From: SIG598 sp045580875
GTDB taxonomy: Bacteria; Bacillota; Clostridia; Oscillospirales; Acutalibacteraceae
Length of the DNA stretch: 8,402 bases
Direction: 5' to 3'
Assembly: GCA_045580875.1 (NCBI GenBank)
Contig: JAZNOP010000052.1
Location: 1-8,402 of the forward strand
Position 1 is the first letter of the stretch. Each line of letters begins with the position of its first letter. Positions 1 to 7,010 of the stretch are shown piece after piece. The translations under genes were made by a program, and so were the position numbers. Below the pieces are notes generated by a model. That model did not search any database, was not told the DNA's origin, and was given only the letters and a program-made list of their open reading frames with translations.

Positions 1-651
1 ATCAACAACAACGTTGTCAACACCCTGAAGGGCATGGGTCTCACTGTTGAGCGTGTTGCAGGTAAGAGCCGTTTCGACACAGCTGTCGAGATTGCAAAGA
101 AGCTTGAGACCATCACCGGCAAGAAGCCGACTGAGGTATTCTTCGCCTTCTCCCACAACTACGCTGACGCCCTTTCTGTCGGCGGCGCAGCTGCAGTCAA
201 AAAGGCACCTATCCTCTATATCGCACAGAATGGCGTCCTTTCTGACGGAACAAAGGCATACCTCCAGTCAAGCGGCGCAAAGACCGCATATATTCTCGGT
301 GGTCCGCTTGCAATTTCTGATGATGCAATCGGCAACATCAAGGCAGCCGGTGCAAATACCGTTGAGCGTGTATCGGGCGCATCAAGATATGCAACCTGTA
401 TCGAAATCAACAAGAGATTTGCAGCTGTCCTCACCGGCAAGACCATCTGCATTGCAACCGGTACAAACTTCCCCGATGCTCTCGCAGGCGGCGTTCTCGC
501 AGCAAAGAACAATGGTCCTCTGGTACTCGTACCGCCCACTCTGACCGAAGTTCAGATTGACTACATCAACGCATTCAAGCCGACAACCATCTACATCTTC
601 GGCGGTGAAATGGCAGTATCGAAGGATATTGAGGAGCAGCTGAAGAAATAA
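1..651 (+). CDS. CWB2 cell-wall-binding repeat protein, C-terminal part (5' truncated)
   Basis: The reading frame is open from base 1 and ends at TAA 649-651, leaving 216 residues; the first internal ATG at 34 is not the real start. Two complete CWB2 (PF04122) units are visible. Each opens with the family signature VERxxGxSRxxT (fragment residues 16-27, VERVAGKSRFDT; and 121-132, VERVSGASRYAT) and continues through FSHNYADALS or GTNFPDALAGG to a terminal ILGGPLAIS or IFGGEMAVS. Residues 1-15 look like the tail of a third, earlier unit. CWB2 modules usually occur as three repeats that bind anionic wall polymers non-covalently and hold S-layer proteins, adhesins or wall hydrolases on the surface. 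No catalytic domain follows, so any effector domain lies upstream of the window. Codon use is strongly biased, which would fit high expression. The family call is secure; the role of the whole protein is unknown. Confidence 0.93.
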   Translation: MNNNVVNTLKGMGLTVERVAGKSRFDTAVEIAKKLETITGKKPTEVFFAFSHNYADALSVGGAAAVKKAPILYIAQNGVLSDGTKAYLQSSGAKTAYILGGPLAISDDAIGNIKAAGANTVERVSGASRYATCIEINKRFAAVLTGKTICIATGTNFPDALAGGVLAAKNNGPLVLVPPTLTEVQIDYINAFKPTTIYIFGGEMAVSKDIEEQLKK

Positions 652-716
652 GCTGCACAGTAATTTCAGTAATCTGTGACTCTCACAGCGAAACCGAAAA
701 ATAAAGCATAAATCAG

Positions 717-750
717 AGCCGCCGGTGAAATCGATCACCGGCGGCTTTCG
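717..750. terminator. Hairpin terminator between convergent genes
   Basis: AGCCGCCGGTGA (717-728) and TCACCGGCGGCT (735-746) form a perfect 12-bp stem with a 6-nt loop. On the plus strand it is followed by a short TTTCG. On the minus strand the stem is followed by a T-rich but interrupted stretch. It lies between the stop of the CWB2 gene (651) and the stop of the minus-strand lipoprotein (783), so it probably serves both. The stem is very strong but the U-tracts are weak. Confidence 0.8.
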
Positions 751-782
751 TATGATGTATTAAATTGTCAGCGAAACAAAAT

Positions 783-2597
783 TCATTCGCTGTCAGGCTC
801 AGGGAGAACTGAGCTCAGCTGCCCGATATATTCCTCCATTGCATAGTCATAGCTCTGCTTGCCGAGCAGCGCGGGGAGGATATACTCCGGCATATATTCA
901 ATTGTGAAGTCACGGTATTCATTCAGACCGTTCCAGCTCATCTGCAGTGCGATTTCGTGCTGAACAGCGAGATCGTTCTGACCGCCGAGCAGGCTGTTGC
1001 TGTAGTATTCGTCGTTGATTTCGTTAAGCACAGCTTCAGTGTTGTTCGGGAAAACATATTCGTTGCGGATAAGCTTCTGGCAGACCTCGGTGTCTGATGT
1101 AAATGTATCAAAAATGTCCCACAATAAAGCGGCGTTGTCAGTTCCTTTGCAGGGCAGAAGCCATGTGCTGCCCCACTCAAATGACTGAGGTCCCTGACAT
1201 ATTGCCCAGTCGCCATAGGACGATGCCCAGTCATCGTAATAGGAATCCTCCTGAATTGGATACATACAGTAACGGTAGTACCATGCCGGTCCGAAGAAAC
1301 ACATTGTTTTTCCGTCGGCAGCCATCTGTGCCTGCTTGTCATCGCTCCATAGGGTGTGCGGCAAGGTATATTCGTTCTGCAGGAAGGTTTCAGCCTGTGT
1401 CAGCCATTCGCCGGTGCAGTTGTCACGCTGCGGATTATTTCCGCAGGTTGTTCCGAAAGCATCAGGTTTTCCTGCAAAGGGGCGCAGAGTATCGGCGAAT
1501 GAAGCGGTCATATAATATCCCTTGGCTTTTGCATCGGCAGCTACCTGCTCGAATTTTTCCCAGCTGTCAAGCATTTCCTGCACCTGTGCAGGATCGTCGG
1601 TTCCAAGTACGTCTCTTGCGATTGAGCGGCGGTAAATGAGTGCGCCGGGGTACAGATAAATAGGTACAGCCATCTGCTCGCCTTTTGAGTTGGTGCTGGC
1701 TTCAATTGCGTAAGGATATGAGGTGTCAGGCAGCTGGTATCTCAGCTGTTTGAGAGGCAGAATATAATTGCTCTCGATATATTTTTCGAGATACTCGGCA
1801 TCTACTATAACCATATCTATCGCATCATCACCGCGCAGCTCTCCGGCGTTCTGTGCAGCAAGAGCCTCATCAAGCCTATTGTAGTATATTCCGTCGTCTG
1901 CAGGGTCAATTATCCAGTTTACTATTATACCTTCGGGCATTGTGTAATAGCGTTCAAAGAATCCTTTGAATTCTTCATTGAAGCAGCGGATATTAAGTAC
2001 CGTTCCTCTCAGATCAGAATATTGTAATTTATAACCCGCACCAATGGAAAGCAGATAGACTTCGAGTGCACCGTAGCTTTGGTTTTCCACGCTGTCAATT
2101 AAAGGATCATTATAAGGGAAATACTCTACAAACAAATTCTTTGTATCACAGTATCTGTCGTTGGTGCAGTTCAGACCGCCGCAGTCATGTACTTTATTTC
2201 CTTCGGCGTCAAAAAAGTAAAAATTACTCCAGCCGCCGTCGAGAATATCATAGTCGGAGCAGTCGTCAAGGGCGAAGAGGTTGTTCTTTCTTATGGATTT
2301 TATCAGTGCATCTATCTTTTCCTGACTGATTGTGGTGAAAGCTTCAGCAAGGACTACATCGTTGTGGTCAGTCCATATCCGAACCCTGCCGTCGGCATAA
2401 ACCGTTATGTTCGTGGCGAAATCTTCGAGCGGATCCTGAATCCAGCCCGGACCGTGGGAATACTGACAGACGATGTTTTCAAAGGAAACACCGAGCTTCT
2501 GCTCAAGTTTTGCCGCCGGAGTATCGCAGGCAGCCGCAGTGAGCATGAGCATAACCGCGAGCACAGCGGCCATAATTCTGGTAAGTGTTCGCTTCAT
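783..2597 (-). CDS. Lipoprotein: extracellular solute-binding protein with extra N-terminal domain
   Basis: A 604-residue product is read from ATG at 2597, chosen because AAAGGGGG lies 8 nt upstream and the protein then begins with a lipoprotein signal peptide (basic MKRTLTR, hydrophobic core, Cys24 after TAAA). An upstream in-frame ATG at 2696 would overlap the promoter. Residues about 40-165 form an extra domain with an ITVYADGRVRIW strand and an ISQEKIDALIKSIRKNNLF helix; I can only say it resembles small lipoprotein domains of unknown function. Residues about 198-604 match a clostridial carbohydrate ABC solute-binding family: YRRSIARDVLGTDDP (322-336), FFGPAW (434-439), GDWAICQGPQ (462-471), KGTDN (484-488) and LLGGQN (536-541). 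The expected role is to capture a sugar or other small solute outside the membrane and hand it to an ABC permease. No permease or ATPase gene adjoins it, so it is an orphan binding protein whose transporter is elsewhere, or it serves as a sensor. The substrate cannot be read from the sequence. Confidence 0.88.
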   Translation of the reverse strand: MKRTLTRIMAAVLAVMLMLTAAACDTPAAKLEQKLGVSFENIVCQYSHGPGWIQDPLEDFATNITVYADGRVRIWTDHNDVVLAEAFTTISQEKIDALIKSIRKNNLFALDDCSDYDILDGGWSNFYFFDAEGNKVHDCGGLNCTNDRYCDTKNLFVEYFPYNDPLIDSVENQSYGALEVYLLSIGAGYKLQYSDLRGTVLNIRCFNEEFKGFFERYYTMPEGIIVNWIIDPADDGIYYNRLDEALAAQNAGELRGDDAIDMVIVDAEYLEKYIESNYILPLKQLRYQLPDTSYPYAIEASTNSKGEQMAVPIYLYPGALIYRRSIARDVLGTDDPAQVQEMLDSWEKFEQVAADAKAKGYYMTASFADTLRPFAGKPDAFGTTCGNNPQRDNCTGEWLTQAETFLQNEYTLPHTLWSDDKQAQMAADGKTMCFFGPAWYYRYCMYPIQEDSYYDDWASSYGDWAICQGPQSFEWGSTWLLPCKGTDNAALLWDIFDTFTSDTEVCQKLIRNEYVFPNNTEAVLNEINDEYYSNSLLGGQNDLAVQHEIALQMSWNGLNEYRDFTIEYMPEYILPALLGKQSYDYAMEEYIGQLSSVLPEPDSE

Positions 2598-2605
2598 AAA
2601 ATTGT

Positions 2606-2613
2606 CCCCCTTT
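2606..2613 (-). promoter_or_regulatory. Ribosome binding site that fixes the start at 2597
   Basis: Read on the minus strand, AAAGGGGG is followed by 8 nt (ACAATTTT) and then ATG. It supports the start at 2597 over the in-frame ATG at 2696, which has no such site and would put a charged, non-hydrophobic segment ahead of the signal peptide. Confidence 0.8.
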
Positions 2614-2677
2614 TTCTTGAGTCTCAGTCTGGCCTGTTGAGAATACTGACTTGTTAAGTTCTCTCTCTGATGTCTAT

Positions 2678-2706
2678 AAAATAACATGGTGTACACAATT
2701 TGTCAA
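2678..2706 (-). promoter_or_regulatory. Sigma-A promoter of the solute-binding lipoprotein
   Basis: On the minus strand a perfect -35 box TTGACA (2706-2701) is followed by a 17-nt spacer and TATTTT (2683-2678). TG one base before the -10 gives a TGn-extended box. Transcription would start near 2671, leaving a 5' UTR of about 75 nt. The spacer contains the 8-bp palindrome GTGTACAC (2689-2696), a possible operator. Confidence 0.75.
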
Positions 2707-2791
2707 TAGTTAGTTCACAATTTATTCAAAATTAGCAGCGCACACTGAGAGAAGCTGAAGTCAGCAAATTAAAATTGAGAAATAATACTAT

Positions 2792-2840
2792 GCTCCATCA
2801 ACCGGCATTGTTTCAGGCTTGCAAAGCCGGTTGATGGAGC
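2792..2840. repeat. Perfect 15-bp inverted repeat overlapping a promoter
   Basis: GCTCCATCAACCGGC (2792-2806) and GCCGGTTGATGGAGC (2826-2840) are exact reverse complements separated by 19 nt. The pairing can be extended outward by a wobble and two A-T pairs. The right arm contains the -35 box of the promoter at 2831-2859. There is no U-tract on either side, so it is not a typical terminator. A shorter alternative hairpin, GGCTT/AAGCC (2816-2820/2824-2828), competes with the base of the right arm. It could be a two-site operator (arm centres 34 bp apart), a cruciform, or a remnant of a palindromic repeat element. Confidence 0.85.
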
Positions 2841-2859
2841 GTATGCAATGTGATATAAT
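2831..2859 (+). promoter_or_regulatory. Extended -10 promoter of the two-domain lipoprotein
   Basis: TTGATG (2831-2836), a 17-nt spacer, then a perfect TATAAT (2854-2859) preceded by TGA (2851-2853), which gives a TGn-extended -10. Transcription would start near 2866, about 73 nt before the ATG at 2939. The -35 lies inside the right arm of the 15-bp inverted repeat, so a protein bound there should block or control this promoter. Confidence 0.8.
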
Positions 2860-2938
2860 AAAACTATACCTGAACTGATATGCACGGTATGCGTTTTCAG
2901 ATGATTACAATAATATTGGCTGAAAGGAAGAATCAAAG

Positions 2939-4159
2939 ATGAAAGCTCTGTCACGTTTTATTTCAATTGTCCTTATCTTTGCGATTATAGCCACATTTGC
3001 GGCCTGCACAAATAAGCCCGAAAATGACAGTCCGGCAGCAGATAATCCCGGCTATACAGACGGGGCAGATGCAGGTGAGAACGGAGAAATCCAGCATTAT
3101 ATCGAAGTCAATCGCGAGGGTACTGTAGAGAAGATACCGGTTGAAATTGTAGAAGGCATCGCTGCTGACTATACCGTGGCGATGGATCCTGAGTATTTCA
3201 CATTCAGCTCCGACGGTGTTTACGACACCTTTACCTATGAGAACTGGGGCGGCTCGACCAACGTATATTACTGTATCTATCCCAACTACGACATGACTGC
3301 GCAGGAGCTCGCCGACGGTCTGGTTTATATGTACGGCGACAACTATGCCGATTGCTTTACCGAGCGCGCGGCTGTCGGTATGTACGATGCAATTGCTGTT
3401 TATCTTTACGATAATCTTTACAACAATGACGCGCAGATGCGTTTTTACGTCATAGATACCAATTACGGTTGTTTGGTCATTGAATGTCAGTTTATCGCTG
3501 AGATGTATGAAGGACTTTATGCCATAATGCGCGCCTCCTTTGATACTCTGAAGCTGACAGACAGCGGAAATAATGAAAATCAGGGAAATGAAGAACAGAA
3601 TGAACCGCAGAATCAGTCACAGTCTGCTCTTTCACAGCTGCAGAAAAAGATAACAGAAGAAGGCGCGCTGATTGGTGTTGCCTATCTGGGTTATTATGAT
3701 GTCGGGCTTGGTGAGGCCATGGACAGCTTCAGAGAGGAAAGCTATTGGGACGAATTCAGCTTCCTTTCAGACCTTACGGCAGACCGCTGTGTGCTTGCGG
3801 AGGGTGCTGAATGGTATGTGATAATTCCTGCAAATGACAATGTTTTGATGACGGTTTCTGAGTATTATTTTGATTTTGAACAGGATTATATAGAAGGTGT
3901 CAACCCCGGTCCGGGCAGAGAATACCTGTCGGTAATCGGTGGTCTGCCAGTGCTGGTCAGAGGAAACATCAGCGACATCATGCCGAATCTGATAGTCAGA
4001 GCAGAAGATGGCAGCGTTGTAGAGTACACTCCCTGTCTCAGCCTTGAAAACGGCAGGCTGGATCTTTATGCCGCCGGAGTGTGTGATCTGACACCCTACA
4101 GTAAAATGTCAATGTTTGCGCCATGGTGCAGCTTCAGATCCGGTCTGTGGCTGAAATAA
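2939..4159 (+). CDS. Two-domain lipoprotein of unknown function
   Basis: A 406-residue product with AAGGAAG (2924-2930) 8 nt before the ATG. A short basic N-terminus and hydrophobic core end at Cys23 (TFAAC), which fits a lipoprotein anchored to the outer face of the membrane, followed by an acidic, low-complexity spacer (24-50). Domain 1 (about 55-206) has alternating strands and ends in a helix plus ASFDTLKL (199-206). This pattern recalls PsbP/DcrB-like lipoprotein domains, but that is a weak impression. A Gln/Asn/Glu-rich linker (208-229) leads to domain 2 (about 230-406), which is rich in aromatics and beta strands (EWYVIIPA, YLSVIGGLPVLVRG). No catalytic motif is visible and I recognise no named family for domain 2. 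The gene is a single transcription unit with its own promoter and terminator. It is divergent from the solute-binding lipoprotein and shares the 340-nt regulatory gap with it, so co-regulation is plausible but unproven. Confidence 0.85.
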   Translation: MKALSRFISIVLIFAIIATFAACTNKPENDSPAADNPGYTDGADAGENGEIQHYIEVNREGTVEKIPVEIVEGIAADYTVAMDPEYFTFSSDGVYDTFTYENWGGSTNVYYCIYPNYDMTAQELADGLVYMYGDNYADCFTERAAVGMYDAIAVYLYDNLYNNDAQMRFYVIDTNYGCLVIECQFIAEMYEGLYAIMRASFDTLKLTDSGNNENQGNEEQNEPQNQSQSALSQLQKKITEEGALIGVAYLGYYDVGLGEAMDSFREESYWDEFSFLSDLTADRCVLAEGAEWYVIIPANDNVLMTVSEYYFDFEQDYIEGVNPGPGREYLSVIGGLPVLVRGNISDIMPNLIVRAEDGSVVEYTPCLSLENGRLDLYAAGVCDLTPYSKMSMFAPWCSFRSGLWLK

Positions 4160-4200
4160 AGCCTGCGGGCGCAGGGACAGAAGAATATCAGATAAATCAG

Positions 4201-4233
4201 ACGCCGCACAGTCAACTCAGCTGTGCGGCGTTG
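4201..4233 (+). terminator. Intrinsic terminator after the two-domain lipoprotein
   Basis: ACGCCGCACAG (4201-4211) pairs perfectly with CTGTGCGGCGT (4221-4231) over 11 bp with a 9-nt loop, followed by a short, impure T-run (TTGTT). It begins 41 nt after the stop codon at 4159. Confidence 0.75.
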
Positions 4234-4329
4234 TTCCTATCAGTAAGGGGAATTATGCTTCGGCAGTGTGAGAAGTCAACACGAGTGTGCACAGTAGACT
4301 AAAATCGATACATTTATTGAGCTAAACTA

Positions 4330-4358
4330 TTGATTTTTCATAATAATTCTGATAAAAT
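4330..4358 (+). promoter_or_regulatory. Extended -10 promoter of the modular surface protein
   Basis: TTGATT (4330-4335), a 17-nt AT-rich spacer, then TAAAAT (4353-4358) preceded by TGA, again a TGn-extended -10. Transcription would start near 4365, giving an unusually long leader of about 170 nt before the ATG at 4535. Confidence 0.75.
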
Positions 4359-4364
4359 AAAACC

Positions 4365-4534
4365 AATATGAACAGCGCAACTGCTTACCGTCCGGAAAAT
4401 ATTTTTGCGGAGGGGTGTCTTGTGTTTATCTGAATCGTGGCGGAGCAGGTTGTGCCGGTACTACAATAAACGGGAATGTCATTTTTGAGAGTTCCGTTTG
4501 AATCTGCTTTTTATTTTGGAGAGGAGTCCAGAAA
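4365..4534 (+). promoter_or_regulatory. Long 5' leader of the surface protein, possibly structured
   Basis: About 170 nt between the predicted start and the ATG. GTTTAT (4424-4429) can pair with ATAAAC (4466-4471) around a GC-rich interior. No known riboswitch signature was recognised. The leader ends in a strong GGAGAGGAG (4518-4526), 8 nt from the ATG. The rest of the gap, 4234-4329, shows only an 8-bp palindrome TGTGCACA (4286-4293). Confidence 0.35.
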
Positions 4535-6766
4535 ATGAAAAACTTGAAACCCAAGAAACTGCTGATGATAATCATTTCTCTTGTAATGGTTATCAGTATT
4601 GTAAGCTCAGGCATAATTGTATTTGCTACTGAGGCAGCTGCTCTTGGCACTGTCACTGACCCTTCGTGGAAAGAGAACAGTACAGCAACAGCTCAGTGGA
4701 GTGCTGTAGATGGAGCAAACTATTATAAGCTTGAGGTTTATGTCTATGACGGAGCCACCTTCCTTGGCTCCTGCGAAGCTGGAACAAGTTCCGTTGAAGT
4801 TGATGTTCAGCAGGAAATAAACAAGGTCTACAATGAAGCAGGTTCAACCGCTCCGGTTGTTCAGGTTTCGTATACCGTTACTTCAGCTTATGTCCTTGAT
4901 AATGAATGGACATACGGCGAAGCGTCTGCAATGTCGGCAAAAATCAACTATTTTTTTGATGAGCGACATAAATTCACAACACCGCAGAATGTAGAACTTG
5001 ACGAGAATCTTGTTGCGTCCTGGGATATAGCCGCAACCGACTATCTTGCGGATCGTTACAATATTTACCTTAAAATTTATTCAGATGACATGTCGGACTC
5101 GTGGAGTGTGTCCTGTTCTGTGAATACCGATCCCTCGTATGCCGGTGGTCGCATGACCTTTGATATGTATGATTATATCAGAAGCTGGTATTATTGGGAT
5201 ATTAACAATTTTGGTTCGGATGCTTTACAAGGCGCAAAGGTTGAAATCCAGGTTCGAACAGAAAGCAGCAACCTTGGGCTTTACATTTCAAGTGATTTTT
5301 CGTCTTTCTCCGATCCTGTTGAGCCGAACTTCGGCCGTATTCCTGTCGAAGAAATAACACTTTACCCCGAAGAGCCCATAATCTGCCTCGGCAACTCACT
5401 CTACCTCGGTAAAACTGTTTTCCCCATCGATGCTTTCTACAGATCGATCGACTGGTCAAGCTCTGATGCCGAAATCGTAAGCGTTGATGAAGATGGAAAG
5501 ATTACCGCAAACGCTGTCGGTACAGCCGAAATAACTGCAAAAATAGGTAATGTTACAGAAACAGTACCCGTTACAGTTTATAAGGTCAAATCCACAACAA
5601 TTACCGACGAAGAGGAAATGAAGGATGTTACCGACCAGGCTGGCGACATCATCGACGATATCCTTAACAATGAGAATCCCGATCTCGGCAATACCGATAT
5701 TCCTGCAGAGGATCTTGATGATATCAAGGATCAGATTCAGGAAGGTATTGAGCGCGGCGATGAATTCTTCACAGACCTCAACTGGTACGAAGAAAACTTC
5801 GTAAAATACAGAGATAACTGGGGCCAGATAAAGAAGGCTGCAAGAGAGCTCAACGCACAGTTCGCCGGTGCATATAACATCGAAGTAGAAATGTATCATA
5901 AGGATAAGGACGGCGAGAAATACCATATCGGCAATATCGTCGAGCTTGATAACATGATTACATTCACTTTCGATCTGCCTACAGGCATGAAGGAAATCCA
6001 GTCAGGCGAAGCAAAGAAATTTGTCCTTGTAAGAATTCATAAGAATACAATTGAGCCCATTGATTACACCATAAACGATGACGGCACATTCACTGCCAGA
6101 TCTGACAAATACTCCGATTTCATATGGCTTATCGTTGACGAGGACGGCTGCGCAGGCGGCAATCACGATATGGGTGATTACGTTGTAACTCGTGAGTCCA
6201 CCTGTGCCGCAGCAGGCGAAGAGAAGAGAGAATGCTCTCGCTGTGACTATTTCGAAACAAGAGAAATTAAAGCAACCGGTCACAGCTATGACAACAAAGT
6301 CGACGGCACCTGCAATGCCTGCGGAATCCACCGTGAGACTACCGAAATGCGTACTGTGATGGATATGTTCCGTATGTACGACCCCAATTCCGGCGAGCAT
6401 TTCTACACCGGTTCTGAGGTCGAACGTGACAATCTCGTCGCTGAAGGCTGGTGCTATGAGGGCGTAGGCTTCACCTTCTCCATGACAACCGGCGCACCTG
6501 TTTATCGTCTGTACGACCCGGTTACCGGCGAGCATCTCTACACCATGGACGAAGAAGAGAAAGCAACGCTGCTTGATGCTGGCTGGAACTACGAGGGTAT
6601 CGCATTCAACTCTGCATACGATACCGAAGTGCCTCAGTATCGCCTCCACAACCCCAACGAGACCAGAGGCGCATATCACTTCACCGCCAGCATCGAGGAG
6701 AGGGATTACCTGCTCTCCATCGGCTGGGAGGATCAGGGCATCGGTTTCTACAGCAGCTGGAAATAA
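4535..6766 (+). CDS. Secreted modular surface protein with Big_2 and three DUF5648 repeats
   Basis: A 743-residue product with a strong GGAGAGGAG site 8 nt before the ATG. Order: signal peptide 1 to about 31-36 (KPKK, long hydrophobic core, FATEA); fibronectin-III-like modules at about 37-140 and 147-267; a bacterial Ig-like Big_2 domain 271-350 (WSSSDAEIVSVDEDGKITA, GTAEITAK); an acidic helical stretch about 352-400; a module ending in the adhesin-type pattern FDLP...VLVRIHKN...SDKYSDFIW (475-535); a Cys-rich segment with C557, CxxC 567/570, H583 and CxxC 593/596, like a small metal ribbon; and three DUF5648 (PF18885) repeats starting at 611, 656 and 701, exactly 45 residues apart (YDPNSGEHFYT, YDPVTGEHLYT, then a variant with HFTAS). 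It should be exported and bind a surface or polymer ligand. There is no LPXTG motif, terminal membrane anchor, CWB2, SLH or dockerin. It may be released, or held by one of its own modules. The ligand is unknown. Confidence 0.88.
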   Translation: MKNLKPKKLLMIIISLVMVISIVSSGIIVFATEAAALGTVTDPSWKENSTATAQWSAVDGANYYKLEVYVYDGATFLGSCEAGTSSVEVDVQQEINKVYNEAGSTAPVVQVSYTVTSAYVLDNEWTYGEASAMSAKINYFFDERHKFTTPQNVELDENLVASWDIAATDYLADRYNIYLKIYSDDMSDSWSVSCSVNTDPSYAGGRMTFDMYDYIRSWYYWDINNFGSDALQGAKVEIQVRTESSNLGLYISSDFSSFSDPVEPNFGRIPVEEITLYPEEPIICLGNSLYLGKTVFPIDAFYRSIDWSSSDAEIVSVDEDGKITANAVGTAEITAKIGNVTETVPVTVYKVKSTTITDEEEMKDVTDQAGDIIDDILNNENPDLGNTDIPAEDLDDIKDQIQEGIERGDEFFTDLNWYEENFVKYRDNWGQIKKAARELNAQFAGAYNIEVEMYHKDKDGEKYHIGNIVELDNMITFTFDLPTGMKEIQSGEAKKFVLVRIHKNTIEPIDYTINDDGTFTARSDKYSDFIWLIVDEDGCAGGNHDMGDYVVTRESTCAAAGEEKRECSRCDYFETREIKATGHSYDNKVDGTCNACGIHRETTEMRTVMDMFRMYDPNSGEHFYTGSEVERDNLVAEGWCYEGVGFTFSMTTGAPVYRLYDPVTGEHLYTMDEEEKATLLDAGWNYEGIAFNSAYDTEVPQYRLHNPNETRGAYHFTASIEERDYLLSIGWEDQGIGFYSSWK
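6365..6763 (+). repeat. Three tandem 45-residue DUF5648 units within the surface protein
   Basis: The units begin at 6365, 6500 and 6635, each 135 nt apart. Each follows the pattern YRxYxPxxGEHxYT, a charged helix, then GWxYEGIxF. Units 1 and 2 are closest. Unit 3 has diverged (NPNETRGAYHFTAS, WEDQGIGF) and carries two or three inserted residues before HFT. This is protein-level repetition, not DNA-level identity. Confidence 0.85.
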
Positions 6767-6825
6767 GTGCAAAACTGATTTTTGTTTGAGAATGTCTAAA
6801 CAAAAACTGAATAACCCATAAACCA

Positions 6826-6878
6826 AACCCACCGCACAGTAGTCGGAATTACCGACCAATATGCGGTGGGTTCTTTTT
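6826..6878 (+). terminator. Compound intrinsic terminator of the surface protein gene
   Basis: The outer stem AACCCACCGCA/TGCGGTGGGTT (6826-6836/6862-6872) is perfect over 11 bp and encloses a second perfect hairpin GTCGG/CCGAC (6842-6846/6852-6856). CTTTTT follows. A weaker AT-rich hairpin, TTTTTGTTT/AAACAAAAA (6779-6787/6798-6806), sits just before it. Confidence 0.88.
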
Positions 6879-6931
6879 ATGAATGTAATTTAGCAGAAAG
6901 AGGATGAATAACAACCCAAATAAGGCAGCAC

Positions 6932-6986
6932 CGCAGATTGAGTAAATCTGCGACGTTTGTTTTGCGATGGAGCGACTTGTCGCAAA
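6932..6986. repeat. Two adjacent hairpins upstream of the tRNA-like segment
   Basis: CGCAGATT/AATCTGCG (6932-6939/6945-6952) has a 5-nt loop. TTTGCGA/TCGCAAA (6961-6967/6980-6986) contains the alternative GCGAC/GTCGC. Another AATCTG at 6991-6996 could replace the right arm of the first hairpin. Neither is followed by a proper T-run on the plus strand. Confidence 0.6.
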
Positions 6987-7010
6987 GATGAATCTGAATA
7001 AAAAATTTTC

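Noticed and set aside
2598..2696. Upstream in-frame ATG that would extend the solute-binding protein by 33 residues
   Set aside because: It falls within the promoter, upstream of the predicted transcript start, has no ribosome site, and would bury the lipoprotein signal peptide.
4286..4293. TGTGCACA palindrome upstream of the surface protein promoter
   Set aside because: It is an isolated 8-bp palindrome about 40 nt upstream of the -35 box with no partner site; likely chance.
6002..6859. Minus-strand open frame of 285 codons opposite the surface protein
   Set aside because: It overlaps the well-supported surface protein gene and its terminator, and its translation shows no recognisable domain; the opening reflects the codon use of the real gene.
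6904..6945. Possible 13-codon ORF after AGAGG
   Set aside because: The purine run touches the ATG with no spacing, and the ORF runs into a hairpin; too short to support.
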